Below are positions 33,501-45,582 of a stretch of DNA of 64,000 bases, in pieces. Position 1 is the stretch's first letter. Every line of letters begins with the position of its first letter. The DNA is from Gari tellinella. Its lineage: Eukaryota; Mollusca; Bivalvia; Cardiida; Psammobiidae. A program made the translations under genes and the position numbers. Where the stretch lies: the NCBI GenBank assembly GCA_922989275.2, contig OV277868.1, positions 22,626,291-22,690,290 on the forward strand, written 5' to 3'. Under the pieces are notes generated by a model that made no database searches, was not told the DNA's origin, and saw only the letters and a list, made by a program, of their open reading frames with translations.

Positions 33501-35460
33501 AACTACTACTACTAATTGTGCTACTATCCAGCAAACATTGTGAGAGCCAATATGCAGTTCCAAAGAAAACCTCAATTTAACTACTACTACTAATTGTGCT
33601 ACTACTACCACCATAACAACCACTTCTATGACTTCTACTACTGTTGTAGCTTCACACACTACTAATTATCCACTAATACTTTTACACCTACTACAACTTA
33701 TACTACCACCATAACAACCACTTCTATGACTTCTACTACATTTGTAGCTTCACACACTACTACTTATCCACTAATACTTTTACACCTACTACAACTTATA
33801 CTACCACCATAATGCTGCGTTTACACTCAGCCACGATAGCTACGATGGCCACGATTTAGAAAAAGCGCAGAGCTTCACGATTTATTATCTTTTTCTACGC
33901 TATACGACGCTTTCTTACGCTCTATGCACGTCTTGTTACCTCCTGCAGCGTTTTGTTGCGAACCCAACAAGATTCTGATGAGGATCTGCCACGATTTCAT
34001 CACGTTCTCTCAAGCTCTCTTACATAACCACGATACGCTATCACGTTTTATCACGTTCTGTTAAGCTCTAACACGATATAACGTTCTGTTAAGCTCTCCT
34101 GCAATTTATGGCAACGATTTCACAAAGAGTGTTGCGTTTTTATCACGATTGGAGGCATGGGCCACCCACTCATTCTCTTGATGCTGGTGTCAAACTCTGA
34201 TTACATTGGGATGACGCATCTGAAAATATTTGGTGAGAAGCTTAACCTGTCACTCGTATTTATATTTATTCTAGCAAAATGTCAACTTTTATGTAATTTT
34301 GAGGGAAAGAAGCAGACGACAATTTTTAGCAGACAAAATTCCAGCAGTGAAAGCGCTTAAAAATACGGATATTGTCTTGTTTAAAGGTAACTTCGGTTAG
34401 TGCCGTTGTAAAGTGGGAGTCGCTTGTAGGGAGGGAGTACTATATTAACTTAATAATACATGTAAAAATCGACTTTCCAAGTTAACAAAGATCCCGTACG
34501 TTTGGGCTTCACGCTGTGATGCGTTCTGTTACGTTCTGTTAAGCTCTGTTAAGCTCTACGACGCTATACTAAGATTCCCAAGTTCTATTACGCTCTCACA
34601 CGATATATAAAACCAATCGGCATAATCGTGCCAAATTTTTGACCGTCAAAAAATCTGCCACGATCCTTGCGATTCTCCCGATTCTTCCACGCTCTCTCAA
34701 GATCACCACGATTCGTCCCACGGTCCGCCACGCTCACCGAGATTCCCTCAAATCGCAGGCATCGCAGCTATCGTGGCTGAGTGTAAACGCAGCATTACAA
34801 CCACTTCTATGACTTCTACTACTGTTGTAGCTTCACACACTACTAATTATCCACTAATACTTTTACACCTACTACAACTTATACTACCACCATAACAACC
34901 ACTTCTATTACTTCCACTACTGTTGTAGCTTCACACACTACTTATCCACTAATACTTTTACTCCTACTACAGCTTATACTACTGCTACAACTACCACTTC
35001 TATTACTTCCACTACTGTTGTAGCTTCACACACTACTACTTATCCACTAATACTTTTACTCCTACTACAGCTTATACTACTGCTACAACTACCACTTCTA
35101 TTACTTCTACTACTGTTGTAGCTTCACACACTACTACTTATCCACTAATACTTTTACACCTACTACATGTACATTGTACAACTTATACTACTGCTACAAT
35201 TACTATTAATGTTACTATTACTATTACTTTTTCAACTACTACTTCTTCCTCGACTATTACTACTACTGCTACTACTACTACTACTGCTACTACCGCTACT
35301 ACTACTAATAATAATTATACTGCTACTACTTCTACTACAACTAATACTATTACTTCTACTACTAAATTGTTAGTACTGTTACACATTCTAAAACGACTAC
35401 TGCTACATGTACTACTACTACTTCTACTACTTCTTTTACTACTAAAGTATTCTTATCAGA
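33500..35460. repeat. 98-bp satellite grading into (CTA)n microsatellite
   Basis: Units of about 95-98 bp carry CCATAACAACCACTTCTATG, TTGTAGCTTCACACACTACT and CCACTAATACTTTTACACCT, for example at 33611, 33709 and 33807, resuming after the MITE at 34798. From about 35170 the array decays into ACTACTACT simple sequence to about 35460. The leucine-only open frame at 35167-35373 is an artefact of that composition. Confidence 0.9.
33813..34794. mobile_element. 982-bp Harbinger-like MITE inside the satellite
   Basis: Inverted ends TGCTGCGTTTACACTCAGCC and GGCTGAGTGTAAACGCAGCA are perfect. The flanks are TAA (33810-33812) and TTA (34795-34797). Removing the element restores the satellite word ACCACCATAACAACCAC, so the target is a 3-bp TWA site as in PIF/Harbinger elements. 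The interior has repeated CACGATTT / TCACGTTCTGTTAAGCTC words and no transposase. Confidence 0.88.
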
Positions 35461-35870
35461 TAATATTTATTTAACCCATTACCCAATTATAAAACCTTTT
35501 TACTCCTGTTATATATTCCTCAACTAAAGAAAATAGCATCAGTGTATACTATTGTAAATGTGTTCCATCAGATATATTTACTATATATCCTAACAAATTG
35601 TAGCTAATATTCCTAATCATGCTGAGTTGTATGCCTCAAATGTGATGTTTTCGGAAATTATCAAAATAACAATTTAAGCATGTAAAGCTAAAGAAAGTTT
35701 AATATGATTGCCAGACAGTACGCGGCGTCTTATCTAGATCCAAGCTGTTTTCAAAATCTTGCCAAGTGGCGCTTATCATTATAAAAGTTAATGCAGGTTG
35801 AAAGTAAAGTAGCATATGCGTAAAGCCTAAAGGCACATTCCGATTTACTGTCAACCTGCATTAACCCTTT
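35461..35870. other. Intergenic DNA with fold-back repeats
   Basis: Contains a half hairpin near 35715-35755 and an AAGCAGG-type fold-back at about 35800-35868 (GCAGGTTGAAAGTAAAGTAG pairing with GATTTACTGTCAACCTGC). No gene. Confidence 0.6.
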
Positions 35871-36110
35871 GAACCCTAATCCCGCATATAGGCGTCCTTT
35901 TCAAACAGTATACATGTGAAAAGTGCATATGTCCTATCCAAGCAGTGAAAACCCAGATCAGAGGGCTCCTTATGGAGCCCTCTGATCTGGGTCTTCACTG
36001 TTTGTCATAATGCTAAACATTGACAAAAACAACCCTTAAAAGTCAGAAATGGACTAGACTAAAATGGAAACTGGGATTGTCCATTTGAAGTTTCAGGGAG
36101 GAAAGAGCTA
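35871..36110. mobile_element. Hairpin-bearing MITE with near-perfect core
   Basis: Starts TTAACCCTTTGAACCC and ends GGAAAGAGCTAA. The core at 35939-36005 pairs CAGTGAAAACCCAGATCAGA with TCTGATCTGGGTCTTCACTG around GGGCTCCTTATGGAGCCC. Confidence 0.82.
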
Positions 36111-37387
36111 AGGGATCGTTCACCTGTCTGCAGAACGAAAAACAGGCTATGGGGTTATGGGTTAACAGTTAAATTCTACAGCAAATTACTACAACGCTAA
36201 ATACCGAACGTTTTTGGCTACCAAAACTACTGTTTTATTTGTTACTGTTTTTCCATTTCTGACACAAAGTCTATCATGTTTACTTGCTAGGACCTTTCCA
36301 CATTGAAATGTAGATGTCAAACGTAATACGTAATTAAATCAGGGGTGTTCTCAAAATAGATAAAAATGACCAGGTCAGCCGCGGCGTCCGATCTGGGTCT
36401 GCATCGTTTGCCATTGTTCAGAACACACACACATTTGTTAGCACTTACGTGGCGACTTCGGAGACACGGCGGCTAATTTTTGTCTACACTCTTTGTGTGT
36501 TAATAAGTCTAGTTTTGTCATGACACGGCCTAAAATTAATTTTAGCACACCTGGCTAGGAGTGCCAAGTTCAGCTATTTGAACCTTCTGTGTCCGTCGTC
36601 GTCAATTCTGTCCGTCCGTCCGTTGTAAACAATTTCTTTAAAAACATTACCCTAGTCCATTCATTAATCCCCCCATTGTTCTCACTAGGTGTGATAATAA
36701 CTGTAAAGCAGGAGACAATTGTGCACAGTCAATGTAAGCAACACCATGTCGTCTAGAGAAGCCATGCCGTTCTCAAATTCAATGGGGGTTTCAAACCAAA
36801 CCATCAGAAACAAGGGTTGGGCCTCACATGACGCCTGAATGAGTCTATGCCTGGCCATCTCTTCACTTAAAAGCATGCAGCATGATTCAATTCAAACCTT
36901 TTATTGGACTAAGTGTAAACACCCAAGCTAGGTCAGGCATTGTTTTGTTTGTTAAAGACATCTCCTGACGACCTTTCGACCATAACGCCTTGCCAGACAC
37001 TTTCCTTGCAAAAAGCATGGATCTTATGGACATGTGGGTAGCAAAGAACGATTGAAGCTTCTCGTGTGAGACCCAATCCTTATATTTGATAGTTTGGTTA
37101 GAAATAACCATTGAAAATCACTAGAACATGAGTATAATCTGGGCCTCACCAGGTAAATAGCATGTGATGCATGCTTTGACAATTAAAAAATCACACCTTT
37201 CTAGACAATGGGGGGGGGTTAGTCCATCAATGGACTGAGGAAAAGTCTTTAACGTTCGTTTTTGGCCATCTGGGCTAATAGACATTTTTCGCTGCTGCTG
37301 ACCGCGTCTGGCGGACTAATATTGGCCGCGTTATAATTATTACAGTTAAAATAATATTGAGAAGGCCCCTCAGAAATAAGGCAATTA
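36111..37387. other. Intergenic DNA with an unassigned element left end
   Basis: Near 36537-36610 a hairpin-like start (CTAAAATTAATTTTAGCACA, CTAGGAGTGCC) is followed by GTCCGTCGTCG and CCGTCCGTCCG, the same layout as the left end of the GCTCACC family; no matching right end was found. Minus-strand frames at 36685-36876 and 36887-37111 have no motif I recognise. A short hairpin relic lies near 36369-36415. Confidence 0.5.
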
Positions 37388-37563
37388 CAGTGGAGAAAAC
37401 GTTATTCTTTCCCGTTTAAACGCAAACGCAAAACACTAAAATGTAGAAAACGACAACTTTTTGACATGTTTTACTATCTGTTTTTACCTGAGTGGCAAAC
37501 AGTTTGGAGCCTGATCAGACGCCGCGTCTGATCTGGTTTCAAACTATTTGCAGTTGAAGTATT

Positions 37564-37664
37564 AGTTATAGTTCATTTTTTGAAAATTATGCAATATAAC
37601 CTGGAGCGACCGTATGGAGCGAACAGGTTATGTTGTATACTTTTCAAACAAATGAACTATAACT
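37564..37664. repeat. 101-bp fold-back repeat
   Basis: AGTTATAGTTCATTTTTTG pairs with CAAACAAATGAACTATAACT, with inner arms CAATATAACCTG/CAGGTTATGTTG. Sits inside the TA-flanked element. Confidence 0.75.
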
Positions 37665-37721
37665 GATTTACCGTTTGCCTCAAATATGGCACGTAGGCCA
37701 GTAGCGCGTTCAAGTACCGTA

Positions 37722-37741
37722 TCGATGCAATCGATTGCATC
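37722..37741. repeat. 20-bp perfect palindrome
   Basis: CGATGCAATCGATTGCATCG reads identically on both strands. Nearby GTACCGTATCG at 37715 and GATACGGTACTTGAACGCGC at about 38182 are part of a wider inverted match between 37690-37790 and 38150-38230. Confidence 0.85.
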
Positions 37742-38244
37742 GGAAAACGGTAACAATTCACTTTTAACAACCGTTAGGGTGTTACCGATTGCGAACGACA
37801 CGAACGGCCTCAGAGGTAGTTCGCCATCCCCAACAAGGAAAACAAAATGGCTACCAAATGAATTTAATACAACCGGCGAACAGTCCCGACTTAATTTCTC
37901 ATCAATAAACTAACATTTTCCGATACTTAATGTATCAAATAAAGCAGCTTACATCTGAGCAGCTAAATCTTATTTTTATATGCAGTAAAATTGATGCATT
38001 TCAGTTGATTAGTGCACTTTTGCTTGTGTTCTTAAGATCGCACATAAATCGTTCGTACCCTTGAAAAGTTAATAAACTTTGGGGCGCAATGAGTTATTAT
38101 TGAAGAGTATCGGTGAACGTTAGATGTCGTACTATATGGGTTGTTTGCATCGGTTTGCATCGGTTAACGTTACTGTTCGCTGATACGGTACTTGAACGCG
38201 CTACAGTGTATGTCAGCTACCGTTCAACCTAATTTACCTATGTA

Positions 38245-38477
38245 CAGTGGAGAATCTGTTATTCTTTCCCAATAAACGCGTTTACGCTAAAACTATTATT
38301 TGCAGTGCAAACAGTTTGGAGCCAGATCAGACGCCGGGTATCAGGCTCCAAACTGTTTGCCAACAAGATAAACAAGGATTATCAGAATTGTCCAAAAGTT
38401 GTTCTTTTCTACGTTTTAGTGCTTTGCGTTTGCGTACGTTTGCGTTTAAACGGGAAAGAATAACAGATTCTCCACTG
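38245..38477. mobile_element. Nested TA-flanked MITE (CAGTGGAGAATCTGTTATTC ends)
   Basis: Perfect ends CAGTGGAGAATCTGTTATTC and GAATAACAGATTCTCCACTG, flanked by TA (38243-38244, 38478-38479). It carries its own hairpin core at 38307-38361 and lies inside a relative that differs at the GAAAACG/GAATCTG positions of the TIR. Confidence 0.88.
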
Positions 38478-38543
38478 TAATAAGCCTACATGTAGTTTTA
38501 GCGTAAACGCGTTTATTTAGAAAGAATAACGTTTTCTCCACTG

Positions 38544-39147
38544 TACATAGTACATTTTAAGTTTACAATTACATTTACGTTTAATGTGGAAAGGTCCAGT
38601 AACGTCAGTACTGAGTGACTGTACGTGTATAAAATTACAGAATACGAAAAGTCAAAATACAGTAGATAAAACGTTTTTTCCCAAATAAACGCGTTTAGGC
38701 TAATCTATCATTTCCATTGCAAACAGTTTGGAGCAAGATCAGACACCGAGTAACCCGGCGTCTGATCACTGTTTGCCACTCAGATCGACATGAATAACCA
38801 CAATTGTCGTTAGTTGTCGCCATAGTTGTCCTTTCTATGCGTTATGGTAATGTGTTTGCGTTTTTAAATACGGTAAAGATTTCACCACTAATCGCAACGT
38901 CTCGCACTCATACCAGGAGTAATACCAACCGAGATATTCCAAATATCGTACGCGTCAGTACTACTACAGGGGGGAATCCCCTCACAATTTCCAGTTTTAT
39001 TACCTTAGAGATCTACAGAGCAAAAAGGTGTTGACAACATTTTGACTTGTACAGTTCAAGCAGTAGACCTGTGTTTGTGAAGAGTATGTAAGGCGGGGTA
39101 AGTAATGAAATACCAGTTGTAATGGATTGATGTTTAAACATATAGAG
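38544..39147. other. Intergenic DNA with partial MITE and hairpin
   Basis: Contains a partial relative of the preceding element (ACAGTAGATAAAACGTTTTT at 38660) and a hairpin at 38719-38776 (GCAAACAGTTTGGAGC ... GATCACTGTTTGC). No gene. Confidence 0.6.
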
Positions 39148-39303
39148 GATAACTGTTTTTTTCAGTGTAAGATCGAAATTTAATCCATTGAGTGAACATC
39201 AGACGTTATATTTTCACGAGTGGCGAAGCCACGAGTGAAAATATAACAGTCTGATGTTCACGAAATGGATTAAATTCGATCTTACACTGAAAAAACACAG
39301 TTA
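39148..39303. repeat. 155-bp near-perfect palindrome
   Basis: Arms of about 76 bp: ATAACTGTTTTTTTCAGTGT to CACGAGTGGC, then GAA, then GCCACGAGTG to ACACTGAAAAAACACAGTTA. Only a handful of mismatches are visible. It would form a cruciform or a long RNA hairpin. The termini do not resemble the other families here. Confidence 0.9.
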
Positions 39304-40040
39304 TTCTATTTATTTATGCTTTAAAGCCACTTTTTAAACGAAATTGTTTCAAAATTGAAAGCGAACGTACATTATTTATCCCGTGTTGAGCCCCACGTTT
39401 TATGTCGAACACATGTGGCGTGACAGTTGGCGGTATAATGACGTCATCCGAATTACTTCGTTGCTCCCGAGTTTGGATTCGTGCTCTTCCGGTGAGTAGT
39501 TCGCGACAAATCGGACTGCCGGATTTTAACGATAAGACACGATTGACTACGATTCTTGGGGAGCCCTACGGGGAAAATTCATAATAAAAGCGATTGGTGA
39601 TAATCCACTGCAGTGGATTACCAAGTGATCATCCACTGCTTTTTCGTGGTAATCCACCGAAAAGCATAAATAAATTGTGATAATCGTCAAACGTTGAACG
39701 AGTCAGGTCGCTTCTTTGTAAACTCTTGTTTTGGCCAATAAATTACAGTCGAACAATTTCTTTTACCTTAACACGTATAACTGATATGGAAGATGAACCA
39801 ATTCAAACAAAACAACGATAAACAATATTGTAGTTACGTACGTACGACGTGCTTGATATGCGAGCCCAGAGCAAATTCCGGTGTTTTTCTTTTTAATTTG
39901 TCAAGTACCTGTGTTTCTTTTCTCTTATGTTCAACATTCTGCATGCTGCTAATTTACAGTCTGCATATTATCATTTGATAAATATCATCAGAGAACCAAA
40001 CGGATTGGATCCATATGAGACGCTGAGTTACTCGACCCTT
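39304..40040. other. Intergenic DNA, no gene recognised
   Basis: A short inverted repeat around a sequence rich in CCACTG (about 39603-39660, GATAATCCACTGCAGTGGAT) is the only structure I see. Confidence 0.5.
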
Positions 40041-40860
40041 TATGTAACAGGGTATTATTTTCACTTTCGGTTTCGTTTTTGGCCTTTTAGGGACTGATAA
40101 TTTGTTATAGAAAGTTAGTGTCAGTTAACAAACAGCAACGCTTAAAACATTATTCATATCGCGCCTGATAAAAAATGTGTGAATGAGTAATGTAATAGTG
40201 ATGCAGCCTGAGTTTTAGAGAGCAGAAGAAACAGTGAATGATTACACAATGAAGAGAGCATTAATATAAACAGAATAAGAAAAGAGCAACAAAGAGAGAA
40301 CTATAGTAACAGAGAGGGAGAGAGAGAGATAGTGTGAGAGAGACATACATATATACAGAGGCAGGCATAGAAATACCCGACACACAGCTTAAGAAAGAGA
40401 TACAGACAAGGAGAGAGAAGAAGAAAAATGAGAGATGGAGAAAACAGCCAGACGACATACAGAGACAGTTAAAAAGAGAGGACATACATAGAAATATCTG
40501 GAGAGAGAGGAGTGAGGGAGAAATGTCTTAAATATATGATTAGATAACTTAGTTACTAGATCGATACATAAGATATAATAATGAAAGCAATGAATGTTGA
40601 GAGAGAGACAGAGAGAGACATAGAGATACAGAGAAAGAGAAAGAGAGACAGAGAGAGCCAAAGAGAGAGCCAAAGAACAAAGATGAAAGCAAGAGAGAGA
40701 GAGAGAGAAAGAGGGACAGAGACAGAGGGAAACACACAGAGGGAAACAGAGAGAGAGAGAGGGGGGGGGAGAGGGGCATATAGAGATATGGAGAGATACA
40801 GGGATAGACTGAACGAGAAGAGATAATGAAGAAGCAGATAAACAAATTCCCATGTGACGG
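40041..40860. repeat. GA-rich tract with repeat flank
   Basis: The left part (TATTTTCACTTTCGG ... TTTTAGAGAGCAGA) is related to 7995-8160. From 40260 to 40850 the plus strand is almost purely purine (GAGAGAGAC, AAAGAGAGA). Minus-strand serine/leucine-rich open frames here are compositional. Confidence 0.8.
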
Positions 40861-40941
40861 GAGTTTTACTTAATAAACAGAGTATACTATCACGAGAGAT
40901 GGGAAGAGATCACAGGAGAGAGATAGAGAGGAGTACAGAGA

Positions 40942-41196
40942 TTTTAACACATTCAACCCTGGCGACAAGTATACTCGTCATTAAGAAACAGTGTATCTGT
41001 GAGGAGTATACATGCCTTATGCAGACATTGAAGTTCCTTATCAGAGGGCTCCTGCAGAAGCCCTCTGATCAGGGTCTTCACTGTTTGTTATTTTGCAATG
41101 TATTGCAAAATCAATCCCTAAATAGTCAAAAATGGACTAAATTTAATTGGAAATTGGAATTGTTCATTAAAAGTTTCAGGGGTAAATGAGTTAAAA
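40942..41196. mobile_element. Hairpin-bearing MITE, ATTCAACCCTGGCGAC type
   Basis: Runs from TTTTAACACATTCAACCC to GGGGTAAATGAGTTAAAA. The core at 41021-41088 pairs GAAGTTCCTTATCAGAGGGC with GCCCTCTGATCAGGGTCTTC. Confidence 0.8.
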
Positions 41197-41820
41197 GGGT
41201 ATTATTCAATAACCCTCTCAAAGTCAGTTTATCGCCTGTTTCTAAAATGATACCTGCTTAGTATTTTAAAATACAAGGATTGTAAAAGCATATCTATGAG
41301 TGTCAACAGTTAGATTCCTGATAACTCGACATTCTGGTAAGGATCCAAGCTGTTTACAAATATTAGTGCACTCGAGTGGTACATGTAGGAATGTGAATTA
41401 TCTCAGTCACGGATATAACAACGAGACAACCCGTGATGTAAACCGAGTGGTAAACAGTTCAGAGCCTGATCAGACGCCGAGTGACTCAATGTCTGATCTA
41501 GCTCCAAACGGTTTGCAATGGACATATATATAATGGTTGGTAAAGAATAACATCTTAACTACTGTACGAAGCTAAGAGCCATGCTATTGTACATTATCTT
41601 ATATACGAATATACCGTCGAGGAATTATATCCTTCCAGCATGTTGATATTTGGCAAGGATTCATACTGTTAACAAATAATAGTGCACTTGAGTGGTAAGA
41701 TTGGGAGTGTGTTAATACTTTAAGACCAGTTTCGCACCTTCTCAGTTAACAACTAGTTATTCATTCTCATTCTAAATAAGTAGTTATAAATAGAACACGG
41801 GGATCCCCATACATTCCTAA
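41197..41820. other. Intergenic DNA left of duplication unit B
   Basis: Contains a hairpin at 41450-41517 (TAAACAGTTCAGAGCCTGAT with CTAGCTCCAAACGGTTTGC) and degraded half sites. No gene. Differs from the sequence left of unit A. Confidence 0.55.
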
Positions 41821-42124
41821 CGTCTTACGCTGTACTAGGAAGTGTTGTTTTTGTTTAAAGTTTATATTTCTATGTCAGTGAACGTATTTGAGTGAGAACC
41901 TTTGTCTCTTAGTGTGACCCAGTTTTTGTTAACAGTTTCCAACTACATCTGCAAACGTGTTACTATGACATGTGATGAGACGACGGTTAGAAAGTATTTA
42001 ACCCTTTAGTCGCCATATTGAACCCATTGTATGCTGGGTAATATTTGTCGACCATTTTAAAATGTCGTCTGCAGCGGGTATAACTCGCATCTATTAGCAT
42101 TTTCTGATAATATATTGACTTAGC

Positions 42125-42192
42125 TGCAAACAGTTTTGATCTCAGATCAGGCCCCACAATGTGGGGCCTGATCTAAGATCAAAACTATTTGC
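42125..42192. repeat. Fold-back hairpin, GATCAGGCCCC variant
   Basis: GCAAACAGTTTTGATCTCAG pairs with CTAAGATCAAAACTATTTGC around ATCAGGCCCCACAATGTGGGGCCTGAT. The core sequence differs from the GACGCC type but base pairing is kept. Confidence 0.88.
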
Positions 42193-42499
42193 CTAGAGGT
42201 ACATCTACGAGTGTATCACGCATAAAATGGGTTAACTAATCTATGTTAACCTCAAACACATCCAGCCCCTTGATATAGCCTGCTTTCCAAATATTACCTA
42301 AGCTATTATTTCAAATTGAGATTGGAAGAAGTTTAACTTACAAAATATCTTCCTGCGGTGAAAGAATTAACCGTTATGATATACATGTATAGTGTAATCA
42401 TGTATAAAAAGTTGACTGTAACAAAACGTTTATACAACTATCTGTTAAGCCAATGTTTTAAAAAGTACATTCAAAAGTCACTTGACACTAATTCAGTAA

Positions 42500-42629
42500 T
42501 TTCAAACTAGGGAGATGGAGAGATGGACAGAAGGGGGAGAGGAAGTAAAATGAAGCACAAGCAGACAGAGATGATTAAAGTGAGAAAAGGAGAGCGGGAG
42601 TGAAAGCGAGAGAGAGAGAGAGAGAGAGA

Positions 42630-42663
<34 letters not shown>

Positions 42664-42690
42664 TAGAGAGAGAGTGGGTGGGTGCTGGAA
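42500..42690. repeat. GA-rich tract (unit B)
   Basis: Counterpart of 8270-8440, here with an added GTGTGTGTGTG run and longer GAGAGA stretch (about 42608-42670). Confidence 0.85.
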
Positions 42691-42774
42691 TGGTGAAAAC
42701 CTTCGAGAAAACATGTTCGTCTCCATTTGAAACAAGCTTACAGAGATAGTCCTGAGCATTTTATCAGACTGTTA

Positions 42775-44158
42775 TTAGCTCACCTGATCCAAAGGCTCAA
42801 TGTGAGCTATTGTGATGATTCTGTGTCCGTCGTCGTCCGTTGCCCGTCGTGCGTCGTGAGGTTTGTGTCGTGCATCGTCGTAGGCAATTGCCTCAAATGA
42901 CATTTCCTCCTGTATCGATTGACAGATTTCAACCAAACTTTACACAAGGGTTTCTTTTGTCAAACTCTTTCAGATTTGTTCAAGGAATTGAAAACAATGC
43001 TGAATCCTGGTTGCCATGGCAACTTAAGTGAAAAAATAAGGAACTCTTAAAACATCTTCTTGTCAAAGACTACAAAGACATAAGCTTAGATATTTGGCAT
43101 AAAGCATCATCTACATGTTCTCTATCAAGTTTGTTCAAAGTGTGCCCCATGGATCAAAACTCACACCGGTTTACATAGAGTTATATAGTGACATTTTAAG
43201 CGACCTCCTCTCTAAAAATAATAGGTCAGAGCTTTGATATTTGGCATGGTGACACTTCTAGATATCCCTTACCAATTGTGATGAAATGGTTAACGGTCTG
43301 TTGCATATCTAGGTCTCAGGAGCTAAAAATAGATTTTATCAATATAAATTTAAAAAAATCTTCTTTTCTGTAACTAAAATACATAAAGCTTAGATATTTC
43401 GCACATAGCACCATCTTTATGTCCTCTATCAAGTTTGTTCAAATTATGTCCCTGTGGTCAAGTAAAGCCAAGCCCCGGGGATCACAGTTTTACATAGAGT
43501 TACATAGTGAAATCGTCAAACATCTTCTTCTCTGAAATTGATATGGCCAGAGAGTTGATATTTGGCATGGTGACACTTCTAGATGTCCTTATTATTAATA
43601 TTTTTTAAATGGTTCTGGTCCGTTGCATATCTAGGTTACAGGAGCTAAAAATATATTTTTTTTCAATGAAACTTTAACAATTTTCTTAACTGAAATCCTA
43701 GTACACAGAGTTTAGATATTTGACACATAACATTATTTATAGGTCCTTTATCAAGTCTTTCAAATTATGCCATTGGGGTCAAAGTTAGCCAAGCCCCGAT
43801 GTCATAATTTTACATAGTTTGAGAGTTTCAAATATCTTCTCCTCTGAAACTAATATGGCCAACGCTTTGATATGTGTTAGTGTGACGCTTTTAGATGTCA
43901 TTTACCAGTATTGAATAACTGGTTACTGTCAGTTGTATCTATTGGCTAAAATTGATTTTTTCAATGAAAACTTAAAAACTACTCTTGTCTTGAACCCTAG
44001 AAAAAAGAGTTTAGCTATTTGGCACATAGCATCATATCCGAATAGTCCAAATTATGCTCCTTAGGTAAAAAATGATACCGCCCCGAGACAAAAATTGTTG
44101 TCTTTATTTTGTAAGTTATTCTCTGGTGAGCGATATATGGCCCAGGGACCTCTTGTTT
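42775..44158 (+). mobile_element. GCTCACC/GGTGAGC interspersed element (unit B)
   Basis: Ortholog of 8529-9883, from TTAGCTCACCTGATCC to CTGGTGAGCG, GGCCCAGGGACC and CTTGTTT. Present in both units, so inserted before the duplication. Confidence 0.72.
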
Positions 44159-44317
44159 GGTAAAGTCATTGACATTGTGATTTCAGATTACAGGGGAGGA
44201 ATGGCCTATTTTTCTCCGGGAATGAAAAGTTCTTAGAAGTCTTTGACATCATCATCACAACTGACGTTGGGAATTTACAGCCAAGGTATTGTGACGTCAT
44301 ATAAATGGCATGATTTT

Positions 44318-45582
44318 TATGCTCCCCTTTAGGGGGAGCATATAGTCGCCGCTTTGTCCGTCCGTCCGTGTTTCCGTCCGCCCGTCCGTCCGTCTGTCTG
44401 TCCGTGCTTACGAGAGGGTACTTACGTAGCTAAAATTCTTAGCCCCATAATTAAAAAACGTTAACCTGGCCGTCTCTTGTGACATTAACCTGGCCATTTC
44501 TTGTGACATTAACCTGGCCAGTTGTGGGACATAGGGGTAGGGGTAGGGTTAGCCTCCAGGTCATTATTTTTCAAGTAAGAGCAAAACGAAATTGTCGGTT
44601 GTGTAGCTAGCCACGCAAAAGAAAACAATAGAAAATAGCCACATAAGTATCATCCCGTAAGAACTTCCGTCCGTCCGTCACGCTTTTTTGTCCGGAGCAT
44701 ATCTCTTGAACGGTACACCGTAGGTTGATGAAACTTGATACAGTGATAGAGAATGACAGGAAGAGGTGCAGTTCACAAGAACCGTAACTATCTCATCTCT
44801 CAATTTTGAATTATCTCCCTTTTTCTGATAAAAAATCCATTTTGTCCGGTGCATGTCTCTGGACCGTTACACTGAAAGTTGATGAAACTTGTAACAGTGA
44901 TAGAGGATGACTAAAGGAAGTGCAGTACACAAGAACAGTAACTATGTCATATCCCAATATTGAATTATCTCCCTTTTTCTAAAAAATACAAAACAATTTT
45001 GTCCGGAGTATATCTCTTGACTGCTACACCGTAAGTTGATGGAACTTGATACAATCATATGTGATGACATAATGAGGTGCAGTACACAAGAACCATGACT
45101 CTATCATCTCCCAATATTTAATTATCTCCCCTTTTCTATTTAAAAAAAAAAAAATTGTCTGGAGCATATCTCCTGAGCATTGCATTGTAAGTTTATGAAA
45201 CTTGATACAGTGATACGAGATGACAGAGTGAGTGCTGTACTCAAGAACCATAACTCTGCCATCTCCCAATATTGAATTATCTTCCTTTTTCTACATATTT
45301 TTTAAAAAAAATCTAATTTTCTGCTGCACTGTAACTTGAACATTGATACTGTGTCAGAGGATGACAAAAAGAAGTGTAGTACACAAGAAGTATAACTCTG
45401 TCATCTCCAAATATTGAATTGCCTCCCTTTTTTATAATATATTCATTTTTGTCCGAAGCATATCTCCTTAATTTTACATCGTAAGTTGATGAAACTTGAT
45501 ACTGTGTTCACCTACTAAACATGCTATACATTGGGCTTTTTCTTTGTGGGGAGCATCCATCGTTGGGAACGATATTCTTGTT
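44318..45582 (+). mobile_element. GCTCCCC/GGGGAGC interspersed element (unit B only)
   Basis: Left hairpin ATGCTCCCCTTTAGGGGGAG then GTCGCCGC and repeated CCGTCCGTCCG. The middle has five or six tandem modules of about 155 bp (TGTCCGGAGCATATCTC, GTAAGTTGATGAAACTTGAT, CACAAGAACCATAACTCT). The right end is GGGGAGCATCC, ATCGTTGGGAACGAT, TTCTTGTTTT. Unit A reads straight through at about 10050 within a T-rich run, so the insertion is later than the duplication or was lost from A. Confidence 0.78.

Larger units (their letters stand above)
37388..38543. mobile_element. TA-flanked DNA element (CAGTGGAGAAAACGTTATTC ends)
   Basis: Left CAGTGGAGAAAACGTTATTC and right GAATAACGTTTTCTCCACTG are perfect inverted repeats flanked by TA (37386-37387, 38544-38545). 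Longer arm similarity includes TTTCCCGTTTAAACGC-like sequence. A related smaller element is nested at 38245-38477. The interior holds hairpins and the palindrome at 37722-37741. No transposase. Confidence 0.8.

Noticed and set aside
35167..35373. Leucine-rich 68-codon frame resembling a membrane peptide
   Set aside because: Direct product of CTA/TTA simple repeats at the end of the 98-bp satellite.
36685..37111. Two minus-strand frames (63 and 74 codons) with ordinary-looking composition
   Set aside because: Separated by several stops, no motif recognised, no splice signals I could trust. Could be an exon remnant, but support is too weak.
40389..40853. Serine/leucine-rich frames on the minus strand
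   Set aside because: Compositional result of a GAGAGA purine tract; also seen at 8279-8488 and 42502-42759.
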